Shown here piece after piece: positions 39,998 to 50,638 of a stretch of 64,000 nucleotides of DNA (position 1 is the first letter of the stretch; each line of letters opens with the position of its first letter). The stretch covers positions 62,001 to 126,000 of the forward strand of contig CANFTW010000008.1 in the NCBI GenBank assembly GCA_947450025.1, given 5' to 3'. Source of the DNA: Bacteroidota bacterium (GTDB lineage: Bacteria; Bacteroidota; Bacteroidia; B-17B0; Aurantibacillaceae). A model generated the notes under the pieces. That model was not told the origin of the DNA. It saw nothing but the letters and a program-made list of their open reading frames with translations, and did not search any database. A program made the position numbers and the translations under genes.

Positions 39998-40258
39998 ATG
40001 AATTCTCTATATGTTTTATTTTTAAACCTAGGTGGTGGCGAAGTCGTTTTAATCCTACTAGTCATTTTATTAATGTTTGGTGGAAAAGGAGTTCCTAATA
40101 TTGCTAAAGCTTTAGGGAAGGGAATAAGAGAGTTTAAAGATGCTGCTAATGGTATACAAAAAGATGTCATGCAAGGAACGGGTGGAATCACCAATACTAT
40201 TCAAGAGCATATTCAAGAAGTAAAAAAAGAAGTCGATAAAATATCAGATCCTAAGTAA
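39998..40258 (+). CDS. tatA: Sec-independent protein translocase TatA/TatE-family
   Basis: MNSLYVLFLNLGGGEVVLILLVILLMFGGKGVPNIAKALGKGIREFKDAANGIQKD: TM plus amphipathic helix; start at 39998 preferred over 39971. Confidence 0.92.
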   Translation: MNSLYVLFLNLGGGEVVLILLVILLMFGGKGVPNIAKALGKGIREFKDAANGIQKDVMQGTGGITNTIQEHIQEVKKEVDKISDPK

Positions 40259-40274
40259 CTTTTAAAAGCGCTTA

Positions 40275-40844
40275 ATGGTTTCTCGTCAATTTTTATATTT
40301 ATCTTTTCGTTGGTTAATCTTAACTGTTTCGTCGATGTTATTTTCGTTTTGTCATCCCGATAAAATAGAAAATGAAGCTAATACTTTTAATCAAGATAAA
40401 GTCAAACAACAATTTGTCAAAGCTAATCAACAAGTGGTGGTTAAAGAAAATGATGAAATGGATTATTTTCAAAAATCTCATAAAATGTCATTTGTTAAAA
40501 CTACTAGTGGGATTCGATATTTTGTTTATAAGCCCTCAGAAAAAGGTGATTCAATAAAGAATGATGATGTTCTAAAAATTAACTACACCGTTTCATTGTT
40601 AGATGGCACAGAATGTTATTCTTCTAAAAATGAGGGATTGAAAGAATTTACAGTGGGGATGGAAAATATGGAAGATGGCTTGCACAAGGCCGTATTATTT
40701 TTAAAATCTGGCGACAAAGCCTTAATATTAATCCCATCCCATTTAGCACATGGATTATTGGGTGATTCAAAAAAAATCCCGCCCCAATCTCCCATTTTGT
40801 ATGATTTAGAGATTGTCTCCGTTAAAAAAAATCAATCGAAATAA
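40275..40844 (+). CDS. FKBP-type peptidyl-prolyl isomerase (GldI-like, exported)
   Basis: 189 aa; GIRYFVYKPSEKGDSIKNDDVLKINYTVSLLDGTECYSS...HLAHGLLGDSKKIPPQSPILYDLEIV. Confidence 0.8.
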   Translation: MVSRQFLYLSFRWLILTVSSMLFSFCHPDKIENEANTFNQDKVKQQFVKANQQVVVKENDEMDYFQKSHKMSFVKTTSGIRYFVYKPSEKGDSIKNDDVLKINYTVSLLDGTECYSSKNEGLKEFTVGMENMEDGLHKAVLFLKSGDKALILIPSHLAHGLLGDSKKIPPQSPILYDLEIVSVKKNQSK

Positions 40845-41728
40845 TGTTTATGAAAATTAGAGCGTTATTTCTATTAGCCGTATTATTTTCGTTTTTCAGT
40901 TGTAAAAAACAAACAGAGTTTAAAGGATATGCATTTTATCCCGATGGATATTATTGCAAATTATTATCTATAGGCGATGGTAATGAGAGTCCTACAAGTA
41001 ATCAGGTGGTTGTGTTAGATGCCGTTATGAGGACTCAGTCTGATTCTGTTTTTTGGGATACGAAACATGATGCGACAAATGGTCTATACGTTTCCCTAAG
41101 AAATAACCTTTTAGGTTCGGCAAAAGATTATTATTTAAGGATGGTAGAAGGTGATAGTGTTTCTTTTTTGATTAAACCTTCAGTTTTTTTTAGAGCCTAT
41201 TTTGATACCATCGTTCCTGAATTTTGCAAAAACGATTCTTTAGTTCGTTTAGATGTTAAACTTAATCAAATCATATCCAAATCAGAGTATGACGCTATGG
41301 TTAATAATGCTTTTGGTGAAGATAAAGAAGAGGATACCGAACTCTTGGAATTACAAAACATTGATTGCTATTTGTTGAATAATTATAAATATGTGAAAGC
41401 TGATGAAAATGGAATTTATGTTATTTCTAAAACAACAACAACCCTTGAAAAAGTCTCGAACGGTAAAAAAGTTAAAATTGCTTTTAAAGGCTCTTTTTTA
41501 GACGGTAAACCTGTTGATAGAACAGAGCAAATTATCGAATTTATTTACGGAACCCCTGATCAATTAATTAAAGGGTTAAATATTGTTATTGGATCATTAA
41601 AAAAAGGTGAAACTACAAAAATAATAGTACCTTCGCGACTGGCTTTTGGCGAGTCAGGAAGTAGTAATCATTCAATACCTCCATACACACCATTAGTTTA
41701 TAATATAAAAATAATAGATATAAAATAA
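40844..41728 (+). CDS. FKBP-type PPIase lipoprotein with degenerate N-terminal and C-terminal FKBP-like domains
   Basis: 294 aa; lipobox FSFFSCKK; C-term VKIAFKGSFLDGKPVDRTE...RLAFGESGSSNHSIPPYTPLVYNIKI. Confidence 0.82.
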   Translation: MFMKIRALFLLAVLFSFFSCKKQTEFKGYAFYPDGYYCKLLSIGDGNESPTSNQVVVLDAVMRTQSDSVFWDTKHDATNGLYVSLRNNLLGSAKDYYLRMVEGDSVSFLIKPSVFFRAYFDTIVPEFCKNDSLVRLDVKLNQIISKSEYDAMVNNAFGEDKEEDTELLELQNIDCYLLNNYKYVKADENGIYVISKTTTTLEKVSNGKKVKIAFKGSFLDGKPVDRTEQIIEFIYGTPDQLIKGLNIVIGSLKKGETTKIIVPSRLAFGESGSSNHSIPPYTPLVYNIKIIDIK

Positions 41729-41735
41729 AACACAC

Positions 41736-42689
41736 ATGAACAAACTTTCGATGTTATTAGGTTCTGCGCTTTTAGTAGGACTTGCTTCTTGTAACAAATC
41801 AGAATTTGATGGTTTTACAAAAGCTGAAAATGGGTTACATTATCAATTTTTCACTCAAGATGAAGCAGGCGTTAAAGCTGCAGAAGGAGATGGTGTGACA
41901 ATGAGTATTCTTTATTCTTTGAAACATCAAAATAAAGATTCGGTTTTATTTGATTCAAGATTAAATTCAGATGATGGAACAGGAGTTGTTCGTTATATTT
42001 TACCTAAATCATCATTTTCAGGAAGTTTAGAAGATGCTATCAAAATGATGGCTAAAAATGATAGCGCTGCATTTATTATTAGTGCTGATTCATTTTTCTT
42101 AAAAACCAATAGAATGCATGAGTTACCGCCATTTGCAAAACCTGGAGATAAATTGCAAATCACCATTAAAATGGTTGAGATAAAATCAAAGAAAGAGTTA
42201 GACGAAAATCAGAAAAAGCAACAAGATGAAATGGCTAAAATGGCTGAGGGCGAAAAACCTTTATTAGATGCTTATTTAGCAACTAATAAAATCACTACAG
42301 CTCCTACAGCAAGTGGTTTAATTTTTATTGAAACTCAAAAAGGAAAAGGAAAAGATCATCCAAAAGCTAATGACGAAGTTCGTGTAAATTATACCGGTAA
42401 ATTGTTAGACGGAACTGTTTTTGATTCTTCTATTGAAGCAGATGCTAAGTCTGCAAATATTTATAATCCTCAAAGACCTTATGAACCAATTAAATTTGTT
42501 TTAGAACAAGGGCAAGTAATTAAAGGTTGGGATGAAGCTATTCAATTAATGACTAAGGGTAGTAAAGCAAAAATCATTATCCCATCTAATTTAGGATATG
42601 GCCCAAGAGGTGGCGGACCGATTCCTCCATACTCAACATTAGTATTTGATGTAGAATTAGTTGACTATAAGGCTGGAGTAGCTCAATAG
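41736..42689 (+). CDS. FKBP-type PPIase lipoprotein
   Basis: 317 aa; lipobox GLASCNK; VRVNYTGKLLDGTVFDSS...IKGWDEAIQLMTKGSKAKIIIPSNLGYGPRGGGPIPPYSTLVFDVELV. Confidence 0.92.
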   Translation: MNKLSMLLGSALLVGLASCNKSEFDGFTKAENGLHYQFFTQDEAGVKAAEGDGVTMSILYSLKHQNKDSVLFDSRLNSDDGTGVVRYILPKSSFSGSLEDAIKMMAKNDSAAFIISADSFFLKTNRMHELPPFAKPGDKLQITIKMVEIKSKKELDENQKKQQDEMAKMAEGEKPLLDAYLATNKITTAPTASGLIFIETQKGKGKDHPKANDEVRVNYTGKLLDGTVFDSSIEADAKSANIYNPQRPYEPIKFVLEQGQVIKGWDEAIQLMTKGSKAKIIIPSNLGYGPRGGGPIPPYSTLVFDVELVDYKAGVAQ

Positions 42690-42732
42690 ATTGATAAAAT
42701 AGATTAAGTATATACTATCTAAATATAAAACA

Positions 42733-43797
42733 ATGAAAAAAATAATTTTAGCTTCTCTATTCGCATTAGTATCCATAGGATTAGTTGCGAATCCAGACAA
42801 ACCTAAAAAACCTAAAAAAATAAAAATAAGTAAGATGGATAAAGAATTTTTAAGTAAACAGCCAGACGGCATGTATGCCAAATTTGAAACAACAAAAGGA
42901 GATATTTACTGTGCTTTAGAGTTTAAAAAAACACCAATGACGGTAGCAAACTTTGTTGGTTTAGCAGAGGGGGCAATTAAAAACACGGCAAAAGCAGATG
43001 GTGTTCCTTATTATGATAGTTTAAAATTTCACCGTGTGATTCCTAATTTTATGATTCAAGGTGGCTGTCCATTAGGAACAGGTACTGGTGATCCAGGTTA
43101 TAAATTTGGAGATGAATTTGATGAAACTTTAAAACATACTGGACCAGGTATTTTATCAATGGCAAATGCAGGCCCTGGTACAAATGGTTCTCAGTTTTTT
43201 ATCACTCACGTTAAAACTGAATGGTTGGATGGTAAGCACACTGTATTTGGTCATGTGGTGCAAGGTCAATCGGTAGTTGATTCAATCAAAGGAAATGACT
43301 TATTAAAACACTTAGTGATTTTACGCAAAGGGAAAGAAGCAGAAGCGTTTGATGCACCTAAAGTGTTTGAATTTGAAAAAGCAAATGCCGGCGCTAAAGC
43401 AGCGGCTAAAGCAAAAGCTGAACAAGAAAAAATGGATAAGGTTTTAAATGAAACTTATGGTTCTGCTAAAACAACAGCAAGTGGCTTACGTTACATTATT
43501 GAAAAAGAGGGTGAAGGAACTGCTCCAACTGCTTCCTCTCAAGTAACAGTGCATTATGCCGGTTACTTATTAAATGGAAATAAATTTGATAGTTCTTATG
43601 ACAGAGGACAACCAGCAGTGTTTGGTTTAAATCAAGTTATTCCAGGTTGGACAGAAGGGTTACAATTATTGAAGCCAGGAGGAAAAGCAAAATTAATTAT
43701 CCCTGCTAATTTAGGTTATGGGGCAAATGGTTACCCTCCGGTAATTCCTCCAAACTCTTGGTTGGTATTCGATGTGGAATTAATTAAAGTAAACTAA
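42733..43797 (+). CDS. Dual-family PPIase: cyclophilin domain fused to C-terminal FKBP domain
   Basis: 354 aa; cyclophilin [31 protein letters not shown]...[10 protein letters not shown]...[38 protein letters not shown]...[29 protein letters not shown]. Confidence 0.95.
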   Translation: MKKIILASLFALVSIGLVANPDKPKKPKKIKISKMDKEFLSKQPDGMYAKFETTKGDIYCALEFKKTPMTVANFVGLAEGAIKNTAKADGVPYYDSLKFHRVIPNFMIQGGCPLGTGTGDPGYKFGDEFDETLKHTGPGILSMANAGPGTNGSQFFITHVKTEWLDGKHTVFGHVVQGQSVVDSIKGNDLLKHLVILRKGKEAEAFDAPKVFEFEKANAGAKAAAKAKAEQEKMDKVLNETYGSAKTTASGLRYIIEKEGEGTAPTASSQVTVHYAGYLLNGNKFDSSYDRGQPAVFGLNQVIPGWTEGLQLLKPGGKAKLIIPANLGYGANGYPPVIPPNSWLVFDVELIKVN

Positions 43798-43813
43798 TTT
43801 TAATGTCAATTTT

Positions 43814-43848
43814 TTAAAAAGGCTTCTCAATAGAGAGGCCTTTTTTTT
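43814..43848 (+). terminator. Rho-independent terminator after PPIase cluster
   Basis: AAAAAGGCTTCTC-AATA-GAGAGGCCTTTTTTTT. Confidence 0.85.
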
Positions 43849-43960
43849 GTTTTTATTGGAACACAAGTGACACTGATTAAATCAACTTTGCGAGATATAA
43901 ATCTCAATTATCAATGTTCTATTATTAATTCGCACTGTTCTAAAATTTGTATATTTAGTT

Positions 43961-45415
43961 ATGCAAAACATCAAAACCCGATTCATTACTCACACCATTT
44001 TTTTCTTTTTGGTGTATGCTGTCATGTTTTATGTAGTGTTAAGAGCTGTGAGCATGGAGATGACTCATGATGAAGCTTATTCCTATTATAATGCTAAACA
44101 TTTTTGGTGGGTGGAAACCCTTTGCACTGGCAATACCCATTGGTTTAATTTTTTAGCGATTAAAACTTGTGTATTATTTGGTTTAGAAAAAACAAGTCAG
44201 TTGCGCTGGTTTACATTGTTATCCTCAGGAATATGTTTAACCACGGTGTATTTTTGGATTAAAAGTTTAAAAGATATTCCTTCAAAAGTTCTTGCATTTT
44301 CATTGCTGTTATTAAATCCTTTTTTGATTGATTATTTGTCCTTAGCGCGAGGTTATTCCACCGCATTGATGTTTGAAGTGTTAAGCATTGCTTGTTATTA
44401 TTTAGCTTCAAAAAATAAACAACGAAATTTATCAGTGCTTTCCTTATTTTTTGCTGGGATGTCAGCCATTGCCAATTTTAATTTCTTTTATTTTTTTGTA
44501 GCTTTTTGTAGCCTATATTTTTATAAACACTATTTAAGGCAAGGCTTTGTTTTTTTGAGAGAAAAGTTTTTCTATTTCGAAATAATTTTTTCTATAGGTA
44601 TCTCAACCATTGTGATTAAAGCGCTGCAATTTATAACAACCTGTTCTAACGATATCGGCGCATATGGAGTTAATGATTTAATAAGCGGTGTATTTGGAGG
44701 CTACATACAAACATTGGCATATAAAGATGGATTATTAAGTGTTGATGTTATACAAATTTTAGCATATGTTATGTGTGGCTTGGTTTTTTTAACAGCAATT
44801 TATGGTATTTGGTTTTCTAAAAAACATAAGTGCATTTGGTACACACTTGCAAGTTCTTTATTGCTAATCATGTTAGTATTAATGGTATTTAATAAATTGT
44901 GTTTAGGAGTTTTGTATCCAACACACCGCACGGTATTGATGTTTTACCCTTTAATAGCAATGGTTTTTGTAGGATTTATAAATGCTGTAATAACCAAACA
45001 AAATATCAAAGCAATCATTTCGTATAGTATAGGTACATGTTTTACTATACACTTTTTAATGAATGTAAGTTTGCGTTACTGTTTTGATTACTGGCAACAA
45101 GCAGATACTAAAACCTGTTTTACTTATTTGGATAGCATTGGTGCTAAAAGAGTAGGTATTGCACCTGAGTTGTTTGGCGTGTATCGCAATTACTATCAAG
45201 TAACTGATAAGTACAAATTTAAGTTCGAAGGAAAAAGTATTAATACTGCTTTTCCAAATGGTCTAGATGCATCTACTAAAGAATTAAAGCAATATGAGTA
45301 CTTAGTATTATTTCCTCCTTATAATTTGTGCTTTTATAAAAATAATGAGGTAAAATTACAGGCAGTTAAATTATATGTGAATACCGGGACATTGTTACTT
45401 GGTATTCGTAAATAG
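43961..45415 (+). CDS. Polytopic membrane protein, GT-C (GT39/ArnT-like) glycosyltransferase-like
   Basis: 484 aa; about 10+ TM segments; early acidic MTHDEAYSYYNA motif typical of GT-C dolichyl-mannosyltransferase-like proteins. Confidence 0.6.
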   Translation: MQNIKTRFITHTIFFFLVYAVMFYVVLRAVSMEMTHDEAYSYYNAKHFWWVETLCTGNTHWFNFLAIKTCVLFGLEKTSQLRWFTLLSSGICLTTVYFWIKSLKDIPSKVLAFSLLLLNPFLIDYLSLARGYSTALMFEVLSIACYYLASKNKQRNLSVLSLFFAGMSAIANFNFFYFFVAFCSLYFYKHYLRQGFVFLREKFFYFEIIFSIGISTIVIKALQFITTCSNDIGAYGVNDLISGVFGGYIQTLAYKDGLLSVDVIQILAYVMCGLVFLTAIYGIWFSKKHKCIWYTLASSLLLIMLVLMVFNKLCLGVLYPTHRTVLMFYPLIAMVFVGFINAVITKQNIKAIISYSIGTCFTIHFLMNVSLRYCFDYWQQADTKTCFTYLDSIGAKRVGIAPELFGVYRNYYQVTDKYKFKFEGKSINTAFPNGLDASTKELKQYEYLVLFPPYNLCFYKNNEVKLQAVKLYVNTGTLLLGIRK

Positions 45416-45507
45416 AGGAATTCTCAACATTCTAAGGGCATGTATATTTCAAAAATCTTATAAACAATCGGTTGAAAAGTACGTTACTTATAGCATAGGA
45501 ATTTCCT

Positions 45508-45515
45508 TAAATTTG
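45508..45515 (+). promoter_or_regulatory. Exact TAnnTTTG -7 box upstream of gcvP
   Basis: TAAATTTG at 45508-45515, 22 nt before ATG at 45538; no well-spaced TTTG -33 found. Confidence 0.4.
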
Positions 45516-45537
45516 TACCTCTAAAAATAAATTACAT

Positions 45538-48399
45538 ATGACTACTGATAAATTCGTTTCCCGTCATAACGGTCCACGTGAAAATGAAATTAAACAAATG
45601 TTGGCCAAAATTGGCGTTTCATCTATCGATGAATTAATTAGCCAAACTGTGCCTGCGGGCATTCGTTTAAAACAACCATTGCAAGTAGCTTCTGCTATGA
45701 GCGAGTATCAATACGCAAAGCATTTAAAAGCTTTAGGTAAAAAAAATAAGGTATTTCGTTCTTACATTGGTTTGGGGTATTACAACAATATTTTACCAGC
45801 AGTTATTCAACGTAACATTTTAGAAAATCCAGGTTGGTATACAGCTTACACTCCATACCAAGCGGAGATTGCTCAAGGACGTTTAGAAGCAATTTTAAAC
45901 TTCCAAACCATGGTGATGGATTTAACAGCGATGCCAATTGCTAATGCGTCTTTATTAGACGAAGCAACAGCAGCTGCTGAAGCATTATTTATGTTTTACA
46001 GTAACCGTAGTAAAGTAAAAATTGCAAACGGCGGCAATAAATTCTTTATCAGTGAAACTGTTTTCCCTCAAACGATTGATGTTGTTAGAACTCGTGCCGT
46101 ACCATACGGTATCGAATTAGTTATTGGGGATGCGAATACAGTATCATTAGATGATTCATTCTTCGGTGCATTAATTCAATACCCAGATATTAATGGTGAA
46201 GCAAATGATTATAAAACATTTGTAGCTAACGCTCACGCTAAAGAAGTTCAAGTAGTTGTTGCTACGGATTTATTAGCTTTAGCATTATTAACTCCTCCTG
46301 GTGAGTGGGGTGCTGATTGTGTTGTAGGTAACTCTCAACGTTTTGGTGTGCCATTAGGATATGGTGGACCTCACGCAGCATTCTTTACTTGTAAAGAAGA
46401 TTACAAACGTTTAATTCCAGGACGTATCATTGGTGTATCAGTTGATGCTCAAGGAAATCCTGCATTACGTATGGCTTTACAAACACGTGAGCAACATATT
46501 AAACGTGATAAAGCAACTTCTAATATTTGTACAGCCCAAGCCTTATTAGCCATCATGGCTAGTATGTATGCAGTGTATCACGGACAGGAAGGTATTAAAG
46601 CCATTGCACAAAGTGTACATAATGCAACTAACTCTGTTGCTGAAGCATTAAAAGGATTAGGGTTAAATGTAAAAACAAAATTATATTTCGATACTATTAT
46701 TGTTGAGTGCGATGCCGCTAAAGTAATATCAGCTGCTGAAGCTAAAGAAATAAACTTCCGTTTAGTAGATGCTAAACATGTTGGTATTTCATTAGATCAA
46801 ACGATTGAACAAAATGATTTAAATGATATCGTTTCTATTTTTGCTAATGCAGCAAAAGAATTAACATACAAAGCATCAATATTAATTTCATCTTCAAACT
46901 TAAAACGTACATCCGCATACTTAACTCATCCAACATTTAATTCTTACCACAGTGAGAGTGAAATGATGCGTTATATTAAGCGTTTAGAAAATAAAGATTT
47001 ATCATTAGTTCACTCTATGATTTCTTTAGGTTCTTGTACAATGAAATTAAATGCAGCGTCTGAGTTATTACCTTTGACATGGCCGGAGTTTGCAAGCATT
47101 CATCCATTTGTTCCAGTTAACCAAGCACAAGGGTATGCAGAATTAATCGAGCAATTAAATAAGGATTTGTCGGAGATTACAGGTTTTGCTCGTATGAGCT
47201 TTCAACCAAACTCTGGTGCTCAAGGAGAGTACGCAGGTTTAATGGTGATTAGAGCGTATCATATTGCGAATGGAAATGCTCACCGTAACGTGGCGCTAAT
47301 TCCTTCTTCGGCTCATGGTACTAATCCTGCATCGGCTGCAATGGCTGGTATGCATATCATCGTTACTAAATGTGATGAAAAAGGAAACATTGATTTAGCT
47401 GATTTACGTGCTAAAGCTGAACAGCATAAAGATAACTTATCTTGTTTAATGGTTACTTATCCATCTACTCATGGTGTTTACGAAGAGTCGATTACTGAGA
47501 TTACAAAATTAATTCACGATAATGGTGGTTTAGTTTATATGGATGGAGCTAACATGAATGCACAAGTTGGCTTAACTTCTCCAGGAAATATTGGTGCTGA
47601 TGTTTGTCACTTAAACTTACACAAAACGTTTGCTATTCCTCACGGTGGTGGTGGACCTGGCATGGGACCAATTGGTGTGGTTGAAAAATTAGTGCCTTTC
47701 TTACCATCTCACAAAATTGTAAACACTAGTGGAGATAAAGGAATTACTGCAGTGTCTGCTGCACCTTATGGTAGTGCGTTAATTTTATTAATCTCTTATG
47801 GTTACATTAAAATGTTAGGTGGCGAAGGTTTAAAACAAGCGACTGAAATGGCTATTTTAAATGCTAATTACATGAAAGAAATTTTATCTAGTAGCTACAA
47901 AATTTTATATACAGGTAAAAACGGACGTTGTGCTCACGAGATGATTTTAGATTGTAACGAATTTAAAATGGCATCTGGTGTTGAGGTGGCAGACATGGCA
48001 AAACGTTTAATGGATTATGGATTCCATGCACCAACTGTTGCTTTCCCAGTAGTGAATACCTTAATGGTGGAGCCAACCGAATCTGAATCAAAAGCTGAGT
48101 TAGATCGTTTTTGCGAAGCCATGATTTCTATCAGAAAAGAAATTCAAGAAATTGAAGACGGTAAATTTGATAAAGTCAATAACGTGATTAAAAATGCACC
48201 ACACACTTGTAAGTTAGTAGTGGCTGATAATTGGGATAAACCATACACTCGTCAAAAAGCAGCATATCCATTAACTTGGGTACGCGACAATAAATTCTGG
48301 CCAAGCGTTGCTAAAGTGGATAACGCTTATGGCGATAGAAATTTAGTGTGTTCTTGTGCACCAATTGAAGCGTATATGGAAGAAGCAGTAAATGCTTAA
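45538..48399 (+). CDS. gcvP: Glycine dehydrogenase (decarboxylating), single-polypeptide P-protein
   Basis: 953 aa; [55 protein letters not shown] (PLP Lys). Confidence 0.97.
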   Translation: MTTDKFVSRHNGPRENEIKQMLAKIGVSSIDELISQTVPAGIRLKQPLQVASAMSEYQYAKHLKALGKKNKVFRSYIGLGYYNNILPAVIQRNILENPGWYTAYTPYQAEIAQGRLEAILNFQTMVMDLTAMPIANASLLDEATAAAEALFMFYSNRSKVKIANGGNKFFISETVFPQTIDVVRTRAVPYGIELVIGDANTVSLDDSFFGALIQYPDINGEANDYKTFVANAHAKEVQVVVATDLLALALLTPPGEWGADCVVGNSQRFGVPLGYGGPHAAFFTCKEDYKRLIPGRIIGVSVDAQGNPALRMALQTREQHIKRDKATSNICTAQALLAIMASMYAVYHGQEGIKAIAQSVHNATNSVAEALKGLGLNVKTKLYFDTIIVECDAAKVISAAEAKEINFRLVDAKHVGISLDQTIEQNDLNDIVSIFANAAKELTYKASILISSSNLKRTSAYLTHPTFNSYHSESEMMRYIKRLENKDLSLVHSMISLGSCTMKLNAASELLPLTWPEFASIHPFVPVNQAQGYAELIEQLNKDLSEITGFARMSFQPNSGAQGEYAGLMVIRAYHIANGNAHRNVALIPSSAHGTNPASAAMAGMHIIVTKCDEKGNIDLADLRAKAEQHKDNLSCLMVTYPSTHGVYEESITEITKLIHDNGGLVYMDGANMNAQVGLTSPGNIGADVCHLNLHKTFAIPHGGGGPGMGPIGVVEKLVPFLPSHKIVNTSGDKGITAVSAAPYGSALILLISYGYIKMLGGEGLKQATEMAILNANYMKEILSSSYKILYTGKNGRCAHEMILDCNEFKMASGVEVADMAKRLMDYGFHAPTVAFPVVNTLMVEPTESESKAELDRFCEAMISIRKEIQEIEDGKFDKVNNVIKNAPHTCKLVVADNWDKPYTRQKAAYPLTWVRDNKFWPSVAKVDNAYGDRNLVCSCAPIEAYMEEAVNA

Positions 48400-48417
48400 T
48401 CACTTTAATAAATAATT

Positions 48418-48447
48418 AAAAGCCTCTCAGAAATGAGGGGCTTTTTT
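48418..48447 (+). terminator. Rho-independent terminator after gcvP
   Basis: AAAAGCCTCTCAGAAATGAGGGGCTTTTTTATT. Confidence 0.82.
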
Positions 48448-48478
48448 ATTGCTATTCAATTTTATTGCTATTCAATTT
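48447..48478. repeat. 16-bp tandem duplication (TATTGCTATTCAATTT x2) after the gcvP terminator
   Basis: tattgctattcaattt tattgctattcaattt read directly. Confidence 0.85.
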
Positions 48479-48541
48479 CTATTGTCGAGAAGTATTTTTT
48501 TTAATTGAGAATTGTCTTTTTAATTTCTATTTCTTTGTAGC

Positions 48542-49366
48542 ATGTCTTTATTCATCACCTCATTAAATTCAGGAAGCAATGGTAATTGTTATTATGTTGG
48601 TAATAATAACGAAGCCGTGTTGGTAGATGTTGGTATTTCTTGTAAGGAAATAGAATTAAGAATGAAGCGTTTAGATTTATCTTTAGATAAAGTGAAAGCC
48701 ATTTTTATTTCACACGAACATGGCGATCATATTAAAGGCGTTCAAACGTTATCAAAAAAATATAATTTACCAGTTTACATTACACCACAAACATTAAGTA
48801 ATTCTCATTTAGTGTTAGAGAATGTTTTAATAAAATCATTTAATGGTTATGAGAAAGTTGTCATTGGTAATTTAATTGTAACGCCTTTTCCTAAGCGTCA
48901 TGATGCTTCTGACCCCTATAGTTTTATTGTAGAAGGCAATGGAATTAAGATTGGTGTATTAACGGATATTGGTTCTGCATGTCAGCACGTGATTGAAAAT
49001 TTCAAACAATGTCATGCCGCTTTTTTAGAAGCAAATTATGACGAAGGTTTATTAGATAGCGGTTATTATCCCTATTATTTAAAAGAGCGCATTCGTAGTG
49101 ATAAAGGTCATTTGTCCAATAAACAAGCTTTAGATTTATTTGTGAATCATAAATCAGAGTTGATGAGTCATGTAATTTTATCACATTTATCCAAAGACAA
49201 TAATTGCCCTATTATAGTGAAAGAATTGTTTACAAAACATGCTCAACAAACGCAGGTAGTGGTTGCTTCTCGTTTGCAAGAAACAGAAGTGTTTCATGTT
49301 ACAGGTTCATTTGTATCGCAAAATGTTCCTAAATCTAAAGTGGCTTTTCAAACCTCTTTATTTTAA
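48542..49366 (+). CDS. MBL-fold metallo-hydrolase (YycJ/WalJ-like)
   Basis: 274 aa; SLNSGSNGNCYYVGN, LVDVGISCKEIELRM, FISHEHGDHIKG, VLTDIGSACQHVIE, LSHLSKDNNCP. Confidence 0.9.
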   Translation: MSLFITSLNSGSNGNCYYVGNNNEAVLVDVGISCKEIELRMKRLDLSLDKVKAIFISHEHGDHIKGVQTLSKKYNLPVYITPQTLSNSHLVLENVLIKSFNGYEKVVIGNLIVTPFPKRHDASDPYSFIVEGNGIKIGVLTDIGSACQHVIENFKQCHAAFLEANYDEGLLDSGYYPYYLKERIRSDKGHLSNKQALDLFVNHKSELMSHVILSHLSKDNNCPIIVKELFTKHAQQTQVVVASRLQETEVFHVTGSFVSQNVPKSKVAFQTSLF

Positions 49367-49385
49367 GTAGTTTTACTATCGGTTT

Positions 49386-50594
49386 ATGATAGCAAAAACA
49401 TTTTCTCTTTATAAAACATCTTTTACAGGTCTCTCTAAAGAGTCATGGTTGCTGTCGTTCATTATGCTCATCAACAGAAGCGGAACAATGGTTGTTCCAT
49501 TTATGACCTTGTACTTAACCAGTAAAGAAATGCATCGTAGTTTAAGTGAGGCTGGTTTTGTGATGATGTTATTTGGATTAGGTTCTATTGTGGGCGCTTA
49601 CTTTGGTGGAAAGTTCTCTGATAAAATTGGTTTTTATAAAGTGCAGTTGTTCACCTTATTTGGTGGAGGCTTGATGTTTATTGTGTTAGGACAAGTAAAA
49701 TCCTACCCACTTATATGTATGGTTACTTTTTTGTTGAGTATGGTCAACGAAGCTTTTCGTCCAGCTAATTCATCATCCATTGCGTTTTATAGTAATCCCG
49801 AAAACAGAACACGCTCTTATTCATTAAATCGTTTGGCTATTAATTTAGGTTGGGCAGTAGGAGCCTCTATTGGTGGATTAGTAGCGGCTTTTGATTATGA
49901 ATTATTGTTTTGGGTGGATGGCGTTACTAATATTTTAGCAGCAGGACTTTTGTTTTATTTTTTAAGACCTAATATTCAAATAAAGAAAGAGGAAGTAAAA
50001 GAAGAATTGGTACCAGAGGTAATGTCGGCATACAAAGACAAAACCTATTTATGGTTTTTAGTATTGATGACTTTGTTCTCATGTTGTTTTGTTCAGCTAT
50101 TTACAACTATTCCCAAGTATTTTAGAGATGATATGCTACTAAATGAAAAGTACATTGGACTCATCATGGCAATTAATGGAATTATTATCGTAGCTATTGA
50201 AATGGTATTAGTATATGCTCTCGAAAAGAAAAATAAAAATACACAATGGATAATTATTGGATTACTGATGTGTGCTTGCTCATACTTGTCATTATTAATT
50301 CCTGGCAATGCTATGTTCATATCATTAGTCATGATATTATTTATTACCGTTGGCGAAATTATGGCCATGCCTTTTATGAATGTATTTTGGTTACAAAGAG
50401 CTAATGATAAAAACAGAGGGCAATATGCGGCTTTATATACCATATCATGGGGAATAGGAAATACATTAGGACCATTTCTAATTTCAACCTTAGTAGATGC
50501 CAGTAGTTTTAAAGTGGCTTTTATTGTGCTAGGTTTTATTTTATTTATATCTGCCTTTGGGTTTTATAAATTAAATTCTAATAGCAAGACCTGA
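49386..50594 (+). CDS. MFS transporter
   Basis: 402 aa; about 12 TM; GSIVGAYFGGKFSDKIGFYKV signature, ENRTRSYSLNRLAINLGWAVG. Confidence 0.88.
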   Translation: MIAKTFSLYKTSFTGLSKESWLLSFIMLINRSGTMVVPFMTLYLTSKEMHRSLSEAGFVMMLFGLGSIVGAYFGGKFSDKIGFYKVQLFTLFGGGLMFIVLGQVKSYPLICMVTFLLSMVNEAFRPANSSSIAFYSNPENRTRSYSLNRLAINLGWAVGASIGGLVAAFDYELLFWVDGVTNILAAGLLFYFLRPNIQIKKEEVKEELVPEVMSAYKDKTYLWFLVLMTLFSCCFVQLFTTIPKYFRDDMLLNEKYIGLIMAINGIIIVAIEMVLVYALEKKNKNTQWIIIGLLMCACSYLSLLIPGNAMFISLVMILFITVGEIMAMPFMNVFWLQRANDKNRGQYAALYTISWGIGNTLGPFLISTLVDASSFKVAFIVLGFILFISAFGFYKLNSNSKT

Positions 50595-50638
50595 TTTATG
50601 TTTTGTTTTGTATGGATTTAATTTTTTAAATTTAATCT

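Noticed and set aside
48447-48478. 16-bp tandem duplication as a regulatory iteron
   Set aside because: Only two copies, directly after a terminator and with no associated regulator; most likely a slippage duplication.
50093-50443. 116-aa minus-strand ORF
   Set aside because: Antisense to the MFS transporter; no independent support.
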